Made by a program: the position numbers and the translations under genes | In this document: positions 28,696-38,351 of the stretch, one piece after another | Layout: each line of letters opens with the position of its first letter | Position numbering within the stretch: position 1 is the first letter of the stretch | Notes under the pieces: generated by a model | What the model was told of the DNA's origin: nothing | The model's database searches: none | Seen by the model: only the letters and a program-made list of their open reading frames with translations | Source of the DNA: Tupaia tana | Taxonomy: Eukaryota > Chordata > Mammalia > Scandentia > Tupaiidae | DNA: 64,000 nucleotides | NCBI GenBank assembly: GCA_026018925.1 | Contig: JAKSZU010000026.1 | Location: 18,219,127-18,283,126, forward strand | Direction of reading: 5' to 3'

Positions 28696-29077
28696 TAAAT
28701 CGGTTATGTTTTCAACCAGATCACTAACCACTGTGTGGAGTGACACTAGATCATTATTCATGTGTACTGTCTATAATCCACATAGCAGCCAGAGACAGCG
28801 TGGATGTTAGAAGTAAAAGAATGAATGGATGTAAAGTTAAGTGCGAAGAGATTTATGAGGTCGAGACAAGACTGGCAGGGTTGCTACAGGCCTGTGCATG
28901 ATTTATTGCCAAATGCAAGAAATAGACAGGATTTACTCTGGAATATCCGAGGTGGGAGCAAACATTTCATTCTTGGAGACCCAGAAAGGCAAGATGCAGG
29001 AGATGAGGTATGAGCAAGACTTGAAGGATGAGATGGACAAATTCCAGTCTGTGCCACTGCAAGAATGTGTAAGTCAG

Positions 29078-29210
29078 GGGGCCAGCAGGTGGCGTGGTGG
29101 TTAAAAGCGCTGAACTCCTACATGGTTTACTGTGGTTCAAGTCCTGGACCTGGCGGCTTGCTTTCTCGCTTTCTCTCTCACTGTGGTCAGATTTAAAAAA
29201 CGATAATAAG
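29078..29210 (+). mobile_element. tS-B SINE, forward
   Basis: GGGCCAGCAGGTGGCGTGGTGG, B box GGTTCAAGTCC, GGCTTGCTTTCTCGC, short tail ATTTAAAAAACGATAATAAG. It directly abuts another forward head. Confidence 0.9.
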
Positions 29211-29318
29211 GGGAACTGGCAGGTGGCATGGCGGCTAGAGGCACTGGACTCCTGTGTGGCCGCACACGCCCTATAGCAAAAATCTCTCTTAAAAAAAAAA
29301 ATAATGAAAAGAAAAACA
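29211..29318 (+). mobile_element. SINE with head fused straight to tail
   Basis: Head GGGAACTGGCAGGTGGCATGG to CTGTGTGGCC (about 29262), then at once GCACACGCCCTATAGCAAAAATC and an A run. About 190 bases between the anticodon arm and the 3' end motif are absent, including the B box, so it should not be transcribed by Pol III. Confidence 0.85.
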
Positions 29319-29482
29319 ATCTAGGCCCTGCCAGCCAGAGTGGCTGGAATTTGGAGCCTTCGAGGAAGACACAGACTCAGCCAGTGCTAATAGAGTCAAG
29401 AGCCATCTATCATTCCCTCATCCATGACAGCTAGCTGGATTCATGACCCTGGTTGCTTGAATTAACTTGTGGACCTGTCTGG

Positions 29483-29483
<1 letters not shown>
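29319..29483. other. short unique stretch
   Basis: Nothing recognised. Confidence 0.4.

Positions 29484-29513
<30 letters not shown>
29484..29513. repeat. (CT)n microsatellite
   Basis: Thirty bases of CT repeats followed by TTTTTCTTTT and a tS-B-like tail fragment. Confidence 0.9.
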
Positions 29514-29515
<2 letters not shown>

Positions 29516-29517
<2 letters not shown>

Positions 29518-29562
29518 CTTTTAAAAGAAGAATTATTTTATTTAACTTTATTGTTATTATTT
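29516..29562 (-). mobile_element. tS-B tail fragment, reverse
   Basis: AAGAATTATTTTATTTAACTTTATTGTTATTATT matches the tS-B 3' tail in reverse, with no body or head on its right. The tS-A copy that follows may have inserted there. Confidence 0.55.
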
Positions 29563-29828
29563 AAAAAAATATTTTAAGAGAGATTTTTTTCCTTTAGGGA
29601 GCATGCACTTGCTGAAGATACAGAAAAACAAAGAGACAGAAAGTGAGAAATCACCCCCCAGGAGGGATGGCCATGCCGCAATCCCTTCTCCTCCATTCTC
29701 CTCTTGGGATCTTGGGCACGCACGCACATGTGCCCGACGTGAGTTTTAAGACACCGGGTCCGGGACACGAACCACGATCGACTACATGGGAGTCCAGAGA
29801 CATAGCCATTACGCTAACTGATGGTCCC
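29563..29828 (-). mobile_element. tS-A SINE, reverse
   Basis: TTTTAAGAGAGATTTTTTTCCTTTAGGGAGCATGC, CCCCCCAGGAGGGATGGCC, GGACACGAACCACGATCGAC, head ending CTGATGGTCCC. Confidence 0.92.
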
Positions 29829-30044
29829 AAGAGAGTTTTGCTTTCTTGACTCAAAGGTTTGATGTGTCTATGTTGAGGAGTATTTTGTCCCTAAGAGGGC
29901 ATTGGTGGTCTAGACTTTTCTCCTAATCACTCCAGTCCTGGGGATGTCAGGTAGCAGAGTCTTTACCATGACCAAAAGCAACCTCTGGCCTATTCCAGGT
30001 TACCACAAAAATCAATCCCTACTTCTTACTGAAAAGCATCTGTC

Positions 30045-30333
30045 GGGACCAGCAGTTGGCATAATGGCTATGTCACTGGACTCCCATGTAGTCGACCGCG
30101 GTTTACGTCCCGGACCCGGTGGCTTAAAGTCACGCCAGGCGCGTGTGCGTGCGTGTCCAAGATCCCGAGAGGAGAATGGAGGAGAAGGGATTGCGGCGTG
30201 ACCATCCCCCCTGGGGGGTGATTTCTCGCTTTCTGTCTCTATGTCTCTCTCTGTCTTTCTGGAGAGCACATGCGCCCTATAGCAAAAACCTCTCCAAAAA
30301 GAAAAAAAAAAAAAAAAAAAAGAAAAAGAAAAC
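30045..30333 (+). mobile_element. tS-A SINE, forward (near consensus)
   Basis: GGGACCAGCAGTTGGCATAATGG, B-box variant GGTTTACGTCC, CCCCCCTGGGGGGTGATTTC intact, CCCTATAGCAAAAACCTCTCC. Target repeats AAAAGCATCTGTC (30032-30044) and AAAAGCACCTGTC (30334-30346). Confidence 0.96.
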
Positions 30334-30347
30334 AAAAGCACCTGTCG

Positions 30348-30790
30348 TAAAGACAGACCGCAGGCACTGGGCATGCTCCGGGACGTGCCGTAAAGCAGTG
30401 CAAACAACCGTTTGTTTTGGGTGCACGGCAGCTATTCCAACTGAGTCCTGCTTTATTTTGGAGTCATTTCATGTTCCAGAAAACTTTCATTCTTACGATT
30501 TGGATTCATTTGCACCCAACTCATCTCAACGGACTTGTTTGGTTGCAAAATCCACACCTGGTCATCTGATACCGAAGACATCTCGCCATCTTTGCAGTGG
30601 TGCCTGCAGCAGCCAGTGGTGTTCCGCCAGTATCCAACAGAATCCAAAAGGAATGAAGCCCCGCGGCCAGAAGCCTCGTCGCTCATTGGCAGCTGTCTTC
30701 TCTATGTCTCATTTTGTTTTCAAGTTGACGAAAGGCTGGGTCCCTGGACAGTAATTTTAAAGAGGTTCCTCTCAATCTCTCTTTCTCTGG
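30348..30790. other. unique block, no gene assigned
   Basis: About 440 bases without repeats. The plus-strand frame from 30143 to 30754 starts inside the SINE, so its start is not credible. A frame at 30535-30870 also runs through. No domain recognised. A candidate for conserved non-coding DNA. Confidence 0.4.
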
Positions 30791-30804
30791 GACCAAGGGG
30801 ATCG

Positions 30805-30985
30805 CTCATTCACACCTTCATTAGGCATTTGGTGAGTACTTACTACAATACCTTCCAGGTACGGAGCTAGAATGGGGGGGAGTCCTATCGTCTAGCATGG
30901 ATATAGCTCCTGTTCTGCCTCAAGTGGAATTTCTAAGTGAACTTTGCTGCCTAATGAGGGAGACAGACCTTAAGCCACAATGACA
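30805..30985 (+). mobile_element. ancient LINE tail-like fragment, forward
   Basis: CACACCTTCATTAGGCATTTGGTGAGTACTTACTACAATACC, GTCTAGCATGGATATAGC, GAGGGAGACAGACCTTAAGC fit the 'TTTATTGAGCACCTACTATG' class of old repeats. Confidence 0.45.
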
Positions 30986-30999
30986 GATATCTGAGTTCA

Positions 31000-31135
31000 T
31001 TGCAAAGGTGATCTTCCAACAATTCGAATGAGGATAATAATAATATTTATCCCATGGGATTAGAAGGATTAAAAGGTTTAAAAGAACTATACCTGCATGA
31101 GAATGAACAATCAATGTAAGTAATTATTATTATGC
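31000..31135 (+). mobile_element. MIR 3' fragment, forward
   Basis: GAATGAGGATAATAATAATATTTATCCCATGGGATTAGAAGGATTAAAAGG and AACAATCAATGTAAGTAATTATTATTATG. Confidence 0.6.
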
Positions 31136-31146
31136 ATAGTGTTATG

Positions 31147-31315
31147 TTTTTAAGGATTATTTATTTAATTCGATTTATTATGATGATTTAATTTGACCAG
31201 AAAGAGAAGGAAAGTTGGAAAGCAAGCTACCAGATCTAGACACGGTCCCAAACTCGAACCATGGTCAACCATGTGGGAGTCCAGCGCCTTAACCACCACG
31301 CCACTGACCGACTCC
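31147..31315 (-). mobile_element. tS-B SINE, reverse
   Basis: AGGATTATTTATTTAATTCG, AATTTGACCAGAAAGAG, AAAGCAAGCTACCAG. A 10-base insert (CACGGTCCC) sits next to the B box CTCGAACCATGG. Head ends GACCGACTCC. Confidence 0.88.
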
Positions 31316-31848
31316 ACATATTGTTGTTTTTAAATTCTTGTTACCTGTGGCAGAGAGACTTGATTTATTTGCTTTCTCCATTTCAACAAATACTTTTTTG
31401 GTTCTGACTATGTGCTGGGCACTAAGCTAGACCCTGGAGATTCCATGGTGGGCAGAAAAGAGTGGGCCCTGCCCTGGTAGAACTTACAAACAAATGCGAG
31501 GGCAAAAGAATTGCACGTTACACAACACTGTGCTAGGTAGAGTACACAGTGAAGGGGAGGCCACTGGTCCAGAAACAGAGTCGAGGGAGGCATCTCTCAG
31601 GGAGCTGACATTTGTGCTGAGACATCAGTGACGAGAGGAGCCATTCACAGCAAGACCTAGGTGGCTGGGTGCACCAGGCCAAGGAGACAGCAAGCACAAA
31701 GGCCTACAGGTAGACATGAGCCTAGTGTGTGTTGAGTAATGGCAAGAGAGGCAGTAGCCGGGGGCAAAGTGCAGGAGCTGATGTTGGAGTGGTGAAGAGG
31801 AGGAGCCTGACCACAGAGAGTCTTTTGATCAAAGTAAGGAGTGTGGAT

Positions 31849-32115
31849 GGGAACCAGCAGTTAGCGTGATGGCTATGTCGCTGGACTCCCACATAGTCGA
31901 CTGCGGTTCGCGTCCCGGACCCGGTGGCTTAAAACTCACGCCGGGCGCGTGTGCGTGCGTGCCCAAGATCCCGAGAGGAGAATGGAGGAGAAGGGATTGC
32001 GGCGTGACCATCCCCCCTGGGGGGTGATTTCTCGCTTTCTGTCTCTATGTCTCTCTCTCTCTCTGTCTGGCGAGCGCACGCGCCCTATAGCGAAAAACCT
32101 CTCCAAAAAAAAAAT
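31849..32115 (+). mobile_element. tS-A SINE, forward (near consensus)
   Basis: TTAGCGTGATGGCTATGTCGCTGG, GGTTCGCGTCC, CCCCCCTGGGGGGTG, GCGCCCTATAGCGAAAAACC. Target repeat GGAGTGTGGAT at 31838-31848 and 32116-32126. Confidence 0.96.
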
Positions 32116-32178
32116 GGAGTGTGGATTGTATTCTCTCAGTGCAAAGGGAAATCATTGGGGAATTGAAACAGAGGAGTA

Positions 32179-32344
32179 GGGCCAGCAGGTGTGATGGTTA
32201 AGGTGCTGGACAGCCACATGGCCAACCATGGTTCGAGTCCCAGACCTGATGGCTTACTTTCTCACTTCTTTCTCTCTGATGAGCACAAATGAATAATAAT
32301 AATAATAATGAATAAAATTAAATCATTCTTTAAAAAAAAAAAAA
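32179..32344 (+). mobile_element. tS-B SINE, forward
   Basis: GGGCCAGCAGGTGTGATGG (a few bases lost in the A box), B box GGTTCGAGTCC, (AAT)n and AATAAAATTAAATCATTC tail. Joined tail to tail with a reverse tS-A. GAAACAGAGGAG / GAAACAGGAGC flank the pair. Confidence 0.9.
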
Positions 32345-32576
32345 CACAGAGATTTTTGCTGTAGGGTGCCTGTGCTCACCAGAGTGACAGACAGAGACAG
32401 AAAAACAGAAAGCAAGAAATCTCCTCCCAGGGGAGATGGCCACACTGCAATCTGTTCTCCTCCAGTCTCCTCTCAGGATTTTGGGCATGCATGCATGTGC
32501 ACGCCTGGTTTGAGTTTTAAGCCACTGGGTCTGGGACTCGAATCACATTCGACTACATTATAATATCTGCTGGTCC
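32345..32576 (-). mobile_element. tS-A SINE, reverse, tail-to-tail with tS-B
   Basis: ACAGAGATTTTTGCTGTAGGGTGCC, CTCCCAGGGGAGATGGCC, GGACTCGAATCAC. A deletion in the head removes the GGGAGTCCAGCGACATAGCC segment. Ends CTGCTGGTCC. No T run precedes it, only the A run of its neighbour. Confidence 0.88.
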
Positions 32577-32680
32577 TAAAATTAAGTAATTCTAAAAAAA
32601 AGAAAGAAAAGAAAGAAACAGGAGCAAAATGACTTGGTTTGTATTTTTGCCTTCCTCTGGGTTATAGAGTGCAAGAAAAG

Positions 32681-33104
32681 GGCCAGAAAAAGCATTCAGG
32701 AGCCCGTCACAGTCTTCCAAGCCAGGGAAGGTGGCTGGGGAAGCAGACGTGCAGACACGTGGACGCATAACGGTCGATTTTGGAGAAAGGAGACAGACTG
32801 CACTTTACAAGGATGCATGGAGCTGAGTCGCTGTCCCCAAGCAATTCAGAGATTCCTGTGGGAAACAGACACACGCACAGATACATATCATGCGACGTGC
32901 TACCCACGGCGAGAAAGGTGAACGGGGGCTTCTCCAACCACGTCACCAGTGACCTGGCCACATGGCAGCCCTTGCTTGCCACGTAAAATTCCTCGCGGAT
33001 GGATTCTTCTTTGCGTCACTGACAGCTCTCGGTCTGAGGCACGGCACACAGTTCCTGTTCCACAGATATTCGCTGGATACCTGGAGACGTAAGTCAATCC
33101 ACAA
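32681..33104. other. unique stretch, no gene assigned
   Basis: Non-repetitive. Frames of 70-130 codons exist on both strands without recognisable content. ACGTGCAGACACGTGGACGC is a local imperfect repeat. Confidence 0.35.
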
Positions 33105-33660
33105 CAACTTGTTATTATTACCGATATAATGATAGTTAATGTGAACAGAGGACCCATGTTCTGTACAGGCACTGGGCTAACACTTTGCCTTTGTAGTCTC
33201 AAGTAATCCTTGCTGCAAACTCTGTAAGATACATTTTGTCGGGACCAGCAGTCGGTGGAATGGCTGTGTTGTTGGACTCCCATATAGTCGACCACAGTTC
33301 AAATCCTGGACCCGCCGGTTTAAACTCATGCCGGGCACATGCGCATGCGTACCCAAGATCCCGAGAGGAGAATGGAGGAGAAGGGACTGTGGCGTGGCCA
33401 TCCCCCCTGTGATTTCTCACTTTCTGTCTCTCTGTCTCTTTCTGGTGAGTGTATGCACCTTATAGTAAAAACCTTTCAAAAAAAAAAAAAAAAAAAAAAC
33501 AGATACGTTTTGTCTAATCCGTGTCTCAGCTGGGGGAATCCAGGCTCAGAGAAGGGAGGTGACCTGCCTGAGAACACACAGCTGGTAAATGAAGCCTGAG
33601 AACTCACCTGTGGTTCTGTAGGACTCCAGAGCTCAGGTCCATCACTGCACGATACCATTC
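33105..33660 (-). mobile_element. MIR SINE, reverse, split by a tS-A insertion
   Basis: Left: GTACAGGCACTGGGCTAACACTTTGCC…AGTAATCCTTGCTGCAAACTCTG. Right: GGCTCAGAGAAGGGAGGTGACCTGCCTGAGAACACACAGCTGGTAAATGAAGCC. Confidence 0.85.
33241..33500 (+). mobile_element. tS-A SINE, forward
   Basis: GGGACCAGCAGTCGGTGGAATGG, B box AGTTCAAATCC. The palindrome is shortened to CCCCCCTGTGATT. A run of about 22. Target repeats AGATACATTTTGTC (33227-33240) and AGATACGTTTTGTC (33501-33514). Confidence 0.96.
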
Positions 33661-33689
33661 ACTCCTCTTCCATGGATAAGCTGGCCCTG

Positions 33690-33699
33690 TGTTTCTTTT

Positions 33700-33738
<39 letters not shown>

Positions 33739-34012
33739 TTTTTTATTTATTTTTTTGGGGGGAGAGGTTTTCGCTATAGTGCGCGTGCGCTCGCCAGACA
33801 GACAGAGAGAGACGTAGAGACAGAAAGCGAGAAATCACCCCCAGGGGGGATGGTCACGCCGCAATCCCTTCTCCTCCATTCTCCTCTCGGGATCTTGGGC
33901 ACGCACGCACACGCGCCCGGCGTGAGTTGTAAGCCACCGGGTCCGGGACGCGAACCACGGTCGACTACGTGTGAGTCCAGCGACATAGCCATTACGCTAA
34001 CTGCTGGTTCCC
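33690..34012 (-). mobile_element. tS-A SINE, reverse, with (TTTA)n tail
   Basis: Tail expanded to (TTTA)n at about 33700-33755. GGGGGGAGAGGTTTTCGCTATAGTGCGCGTGCGC, a near-consensus body and a head ending CTGCTGGTTCCC. Directly followed by another reverse SINE. Confidence 0.95.
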
Positions 34013-34277
34013 TCTTTTTTATTTTTTTAAGGGTTTTGCTCTGGGGCTTGTGTGCTCACCAGAGAAAGAGACAGAGACAGAGAGAGGGAAAGTGAGAAAT
34101 CATCCCCCAGGGGGAACAGCCACACCACAATCCCTTCTCCTCCATTTTCCTCCTGGGATGCTGGGCATGCACGTACACATGCCTGGCATGAATTTCAAGC
34201 TGCCACATCTGGGACTTGAACCATGGGCAGCTGTGTGAGAGTCTGGCACCTTAATCACTATGCCACCTGCTGGCCCC
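34013..34277 (-). mobile_element. tS-A SINE, reverse (older)
   Basis: TTTTTTTAAGGGTTTTGCTCTGGGGCTTG, CCCCAGGGGGAACAGCC, CATGCACGTACACATGCC, head ending CACCTGCTGGCCCCC. The neighbour apparently inserted at its tail. Confidence 0.9.
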
Positions 34278-34319
34278 CATGTTCCTATATTTCTTAACCA
34301 AGGAAGTATAAATAAAGAG

Positions 34320-34440
34320 GTAGACAGCAGAGCTCCCGGACCTGATTCTGTATCAGCTTCCTCACTTACTAGCCGTGTGCCTGGGAGGAGATGACTTGTC
34401 ACACTGCCCCTTACCCTCAGTTAAAACAGCTAGGAAATGT
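34320..34440 (+). mobile_element. possible MIR fragment, forward
   Basis: CCGGACCTGATTCTG…CTTCCTCACTTACTAGCCGTGTGCCTGGG resembles the MIR core. Short and weak. Confidence 0.4.
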
Positions 34441-34524
34441 GAGGGCTGTCCTGGGCCATAGATGCATGATCATGTATGTTCCTCGGCAGGCTCACGATAT
34501 GATGTGTATCCATCAGTCTCCCTC

Positions 34525-34705
34525 TGGTTTGTATGGCTCAGCTCTTCTACTCACTGGCTGTGTGATCTTGGGTGGGGTTCTTTACCTCTCTGAGCTTCAT
34601 CTATAAAACGGGGATGACAATAATAATGTCTATCTCAGAGGGTCACTGGAGGAATCCAGTGTGTCCATAACAAGCAAGCTGATGGCTGTTGTCATCGTCA
34701 CCTTC
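34525..34705 (+). mobile_element. MIR SINE, forward
   Basis: CTCTTCTACTCACTGGCTGTGTGATCTTGGG, TTCTTTACCTCTCTGAGCTTCATCTATAAAACGGGGATGACAATAATAATGTC, CATAACAAGCAAGC. Confidence 0.88.
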
Positions 34706-34767
34706 AAGGTGCAGGGTCGAGGTTAACAAAATGGAGGAAAGGCTATTTTGAAACCTTATTTATTTAA

Positions 34768-35013
34768 GGAACCAGAAGATGGCATAGTGGTTACGTCGCT
34801 GGACTCCCACATTGTCAACTGCAGTTTAAGTCCCTGACCCAGGGACTAAAAACTCACGCCAGGCACATGTGTGTGCATGTTCAAGATCCTGAAAGGAGAA
34901 TGGAGAAGGGATTGTGGCGTGGCCATCTCCTCAGGGGGGTGTTTTCTCTTTTCTGTCTCTCTGTCTCTCTGGCAAGCACATGCACCCTATAGCAAAAAAA
35001 AACTCTCTCTCTA
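34768..35013 (+). mobile_element. tS-A SINE, forward
   Basis: GGAACCAGAAGATGGCATAGTGG, B-box remnant AGTTTAAGTCC, CTCCTCAGGGGGGTG, CCCTATAGCAAAAAAAAAC. Target-like AAACCTTATTTATTTA at 34751 is followed on the right by AAAACTTATTTATTTA. Confidence 0.9.
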
Positions 35014-35017
35014 TAAA

Positions 35018-35072
35018 ACTTATTTATTTATTTATTTATTTGTTGTTATTATTATTTTAATTTCCTGTAGGG

Positions 35073-35112
<40 letters not shown>

Positions 35113-35203
35113 TGAGAAAGTAAGCCACCAGGTCTGGCACTCGAACCATGGTTGGCCACATAGAAGTCTAGCACCTTAACCACCATGCCATCTGCTGGCC
35201 CCG
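35018..35203 (-). mobile_element. tS-B SINE, reverse, with (GA)n
   Basis: (TTTA)n, GTTGTTATTATTATT, (GA)n 35068-35109, AAAGTAAGCCACCAGG, CACTCGAACCATGG, head ending CTGCTGGCCCC. Confidence 0.92.
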
Positions 35204-35287
35204 AGGAGGGGCTACTTTAATTATCTCTTTCTGGAGTCACAGAGGATTCCTCTCAGGATGAATCATCTGCCCTTTGAAAGGGCCTTC

Positions 35288-35569
35288 TTTTTTTTTTTTT
35301 TTTTTTTTTTTGAGAGGTTTTTTGCTATAGGGCACGTGCACTTGCCAGAAAGACAGAGAGAGACAGAGAGACAGAAAGTGAGAGATCACCCCCCCCCCCC
35401 CCCCCCGCCCCGGGGGCATGGCCACACCACAGCCCCTTCTCCTCCATTCTTCTCTCAGGATCTTGGGCACACGTGCACATGTGCCCAGCATGAGTTTGAG
35501 CCATCCGGTCTAGGACTCAAACCATGGTCGGCTACATGGGAGTCCAGTGACATAGCCATTATGCCAACT
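35288..35569 (-). mobile_element. tS-A SINE, reverse, with C18 run, last head bases missing
   Basis: T24 tail, GAGAGGTTTTTTGCTATAGGGCACG. The palindrome has become C18 (35389-35406). The head stops at GCCAACTG, about 8 bases short of full length, and meets the target repeat GAAAGGGCYTTCT (35276 and 35570). This fits a reverse transcript that stopped just before its end. Confidence 0.95.
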
Positions 35570-35586
35570 GAAAGGGCTTTCTGAAC

Positions 35587-35966
35587 TTTCTCCATGTGAT
35601 CTGAGGATTCTAAATCTCAGTGTTCCAGCTCTTGGGAGCCGGCAGCCCAGCAGCACCTTGGAACAGTAAGGGTTAAGCATCCAGCCAGCTGGCTGATGCA
35701 GAAAAATCCCACAGAGACATAGGGGAAATACTTCCATTTCTGATAAGGAGGAAAAAAGAAGCAACTCATTCCATATGGGCTAGCAAAAAGTTGGAAAAGG
35801 GCTGGGGGAGTCTGCAGTGTGTAGTTAGTGTCCGCTGAGGACCGACGGGCTGGCCCAGGACCCGTCCGGACGGCCTCCACTTTGGAAAGATCTAGAGAGA
35901 ACTGCGGAGAAAGAGACAGAGGATCTGAGTCCTGCATAAGAAGGAGGGGACTATAGGAGTCCACCC

Positions 35967-36004
<38 letters not shown>

Positions 36005-36434
36005 TGGGTGGCAACAAGGATTTGTGTCACCATCTGTTGTTTTGAAAGAAATAGTAGCTTTAACCAGAAAGGGATGTGGGACAGTGGGAAGGGCGGTGGC
36101 ATTCATTGTTTTTCAACTTTGAGTCTATCTGGGTAAGATCTGGATGGATTGGCAAGAAAATCACATAGTACGTCTTGGTGGGCTGTTTGATGAGGCCAAC
36201 GAATATTATTTTGCTCAAAATCGGCATCTGAAAAATCAATGAAATGCTGCTTGAGTTGAATTGGATTGACCTGCTGTTTGACTGGATTCATTCCACCCAT
36301 GTGGGTCAATTCTGGGCTGCTCTATCCCATCCTCTGGGTTATCACTTAGGCTGAGCCCTCTGCCTACAGCATCGTTTCCCATCCTTTCATACCTGGGAAT
36401 TTGCTAACATAATACTGAGCGCTGTTTCGTGGTC
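35587..36434. other. unique block with a lone T35 run
   Basis: A T run of 35 at 35969-36003 stands alone between unique sequences. The minus-strand frame 36103-36309 (68 codons) has balanced composition (QLKQHFIDFSDADFEQNN inside) but no family I recognise. No splice sites are obvious around it. Confidence 0.4.
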
Positions 36435-36567
36435 AGGCATTTTCTAAGTGCTTTCCAGAACATTCACTTCTGTAATCCTTCCAGTAAAGTTATAGAGCAA
36501 ATACTGTCATCATCATCATTCTGGTGGAACTAAAGGGGGAGCTAAGGTGCAAAAAAAGTGAAAGATG
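36435..36567 (-). mobile_element. MIR SINE, reverse
   Basis: GGTCAGGCATTTTCTAAGTGCTTTCCAGAACATTCACTTCTGTAATCCTTCCAGTAAAGTTATAGAGCAAATACTGTCATC. The tS-A copy follows. Confidence 0.7.
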
Positions 36568-36805
36568 AAATAAACATTTTTTCCCCATAAGGCACATATA
36601 CTTTCCAGAAAGAGACAGAGAGAAATCACCCTCTGAGGGGATGGCCATGCCACCATCCCTTCTCTTCCATTCTCCTCTCAGGAGTTTGGGCACACATGCA
36701 CATACATTCTGCATGTTTTTCCAAGCTGCCAGAGTCCGGGACTTGAACCATGGTGGCAACCATGTGAGATCTAGTGCCTTAACCACCAGGCCACCTGCTT
36801 GCCCC
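36568..36805 (-). mobile_element. tS-A SINE, reverse
   Basis: AACATTTTTTCCCCATAAGGCACATATAC, CCTCTGAGGGGATGGCC, GGACTTGAACCATGG, GTGAGATCTAGTGCC, head ending CTGCTTGCCCC. Old-looking. Confidence 0.85.
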
Positions 36806-37578
36806 ACATTCAATTCTTCTATGGGCATAATGAATGCATCTTTATCTTCAGAATGAAGTCAAACTCTTCGATGTGTCACTGCAGACTTATTGGTAAGGGA
36901 GGATGGCTCCATTTGGGATGAAGTGGAGGAATGGGACTTACTGCTGACAAGTTAGGGTCAGACCAGTCCTAGGGATAGGGGGACGACCCTCTCAGCTAAA
37001 GCCATGGCCCTGTGTGTGAACTTGAGAGATGGAGATGGCCGAGGTGGACGTCTCTTGCTTGAGGGGAGCAGAAAGGATCTGCCTGTCACACGCTCTCTGC
37101 TCCCAGGTGGACCTCAGCCAAGTTTGAAGGTCTAGCCTCCTTCCTCTGGACTTTCATTTCAATGGGATAAAATTCCTGATCGCTTAACTCGGTTTATAGT
37201 CTTTCAAAAACTTCTCTGCCAGAGCCACAAATCCTTCAAGGGCCATTCGAAACGGGGAAAACCACTAGTCTGCTTTCTGCATGAGTCCTGGGTAGGCAGT
37301 AAATCAGTCTCATCCATTCGCTCCACCCAGGGAGCTGAAGGTAGTTGTTGCTTGCCAGAGTTAGACCACAGACCAGTGGCTCTCTGGAGACAGATCTTCC
37401 CTGAGGAAGGTGGAAGGGGTTGTTGAGGGGCACCCTAAAGGGGGGTAGCTATATTCTCTGGCTCAAAGACATGGGGTATCTTCAGTCCCTAATAGTTAGT
37501 CAAGAAGGGGAAGAAGGAGATGCAGGTTAGACCTTGAAGGCTGCTCTACCCTGGAACGTTAAAGAAAGATAAATGACT
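36806..37578. other. unique stretch, no gene seen
   Basis: About 770 bases without recognisable repeats; no frame over 70 codons. Confidence 0.4.
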
Positions 37579-37840
37579 GGGACCAGCAGTTGGTATAATG
37601 GCTATGTCAATAGACTCCCATGTTGTCGACCGTGGTTTGAGTCCTGGACCCGGTGGCTTAAACTCACAACAGGCATGTGTGTGTGCGTGCGTGCCCAAGA
37701 TTCCGAGAGGAGAATGGAAGAGAAGGGATTGTGGTATGGCCATCCCCCCGAGGGCTGATTTCTCACTTTCTGTCTCTGTCTCTCTCTGTCTTTCTGGTGA
37801 GCGCACGAGCCCTATAGCAAAAACCTTTCAAAAGAATAAA
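37579..37840 (+). mobile_element. tS-A SINE, forward
   Basis: GGGACCAGCAGTTGGTATAATGG, B box GGTTTGAGTCC, CCCCCCGAGGGCTGATTTC, CCCTATAGCAAAAACC. Target repeats AAAGAAAGATAAATGACT (37561-37578) and AAAGAAAGACAAACGACC (37841-37858). Confidence 0.94.
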
Positions 37841-38351
37841 AAAGAAAGACAAACGACCTAAGAACATTATAGATGAACGTAATTAATAAGCATTTAGAGG
37901 GCCTTAACTAAAATACATCTGGAACCCTATATATTCCTGAAGTAATCCATGTTTTAAAATAAAAATGAAATAGCATAGGCAAGCCAAAAGAAATAATATA
38001 TATTTCTAATCCTTCTGCCTAGACATAACATCATTAATACGTTGTGGTTTAGCTTTTCAATAATTTTATGCATAAATATATAACATATATATATGCTTTT
38101 TATTAAAATAGAGTTATATAGATATACCATTATATGATCTGTCCTCACTTAGCACTATGTCAGGATATATTTCTTGAAAAATCAGTGTACAGCTACATCA
38201 TAATTTTTATGTGGTACATAAGATGCCAATGTATGAATGACCCACAATGAACAGACTGTGGTTGAAATTAAGGGTCTTACCATTTTTTTGCACTCATAAA
38301 TAACAGCAAATACCCTTTGCTTTTCCTCTTATCGAAAATTTCAAACTATTT

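Larger units (their letters stand above)
27708..29077 (+). mobile_element. ancient LINE 3' UTR, cut into pieces by SINEs
   Basis: Pieces at 27708-27762, 28012-28360 and 28697-29077. Motifs in order: AAGGTGACATTTGACCAAGACC, GAGCAAGTGCAAAGGC, TTCATTTTGTTCTGAGTGG, CGGTTATGTTTTCAACCAGATCACTAACCACTGTGTGGAGTG. The order is that of a well-known old LINE tail, so these are parts of one element. Confidence 0.55.
31381..32680 (+). mobile_element. ancient LINE 3' UTR, interrupted by three SINEs
   Basis: Pieces 31381-31848, 32116-32178 and about 32600-32680. Motifs in order: ACTATGTGCTGGGCACTAAGC, GGGCCCTGCCCTGGTAGAAC, GCATCTCTCAGGGAGCTGACATTTGTGCTGAGAC, GTAAGGAGTGTGGATTGTATTCTC, CAAAGGGAAATCATTGG, GCAAAATGACTTGGTTTG. 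One original element. Confidence 0.6.

Noticed and set aside
30143..30754. 203-codon open frame on the plus strand
   Set aside because: Its start lies inside a tS-A SINE and it reads through the A run as poly-lysine. The rest shows no domain, conserved motif or splice structure.
36103..36309. 68-codon minus-strand frame with balanced composition
   Set aside because: Looks more protein-like than most here, but has no recognisable family, no splice sites and a stop on both sides. Not enough to call a gene or pseudogene.
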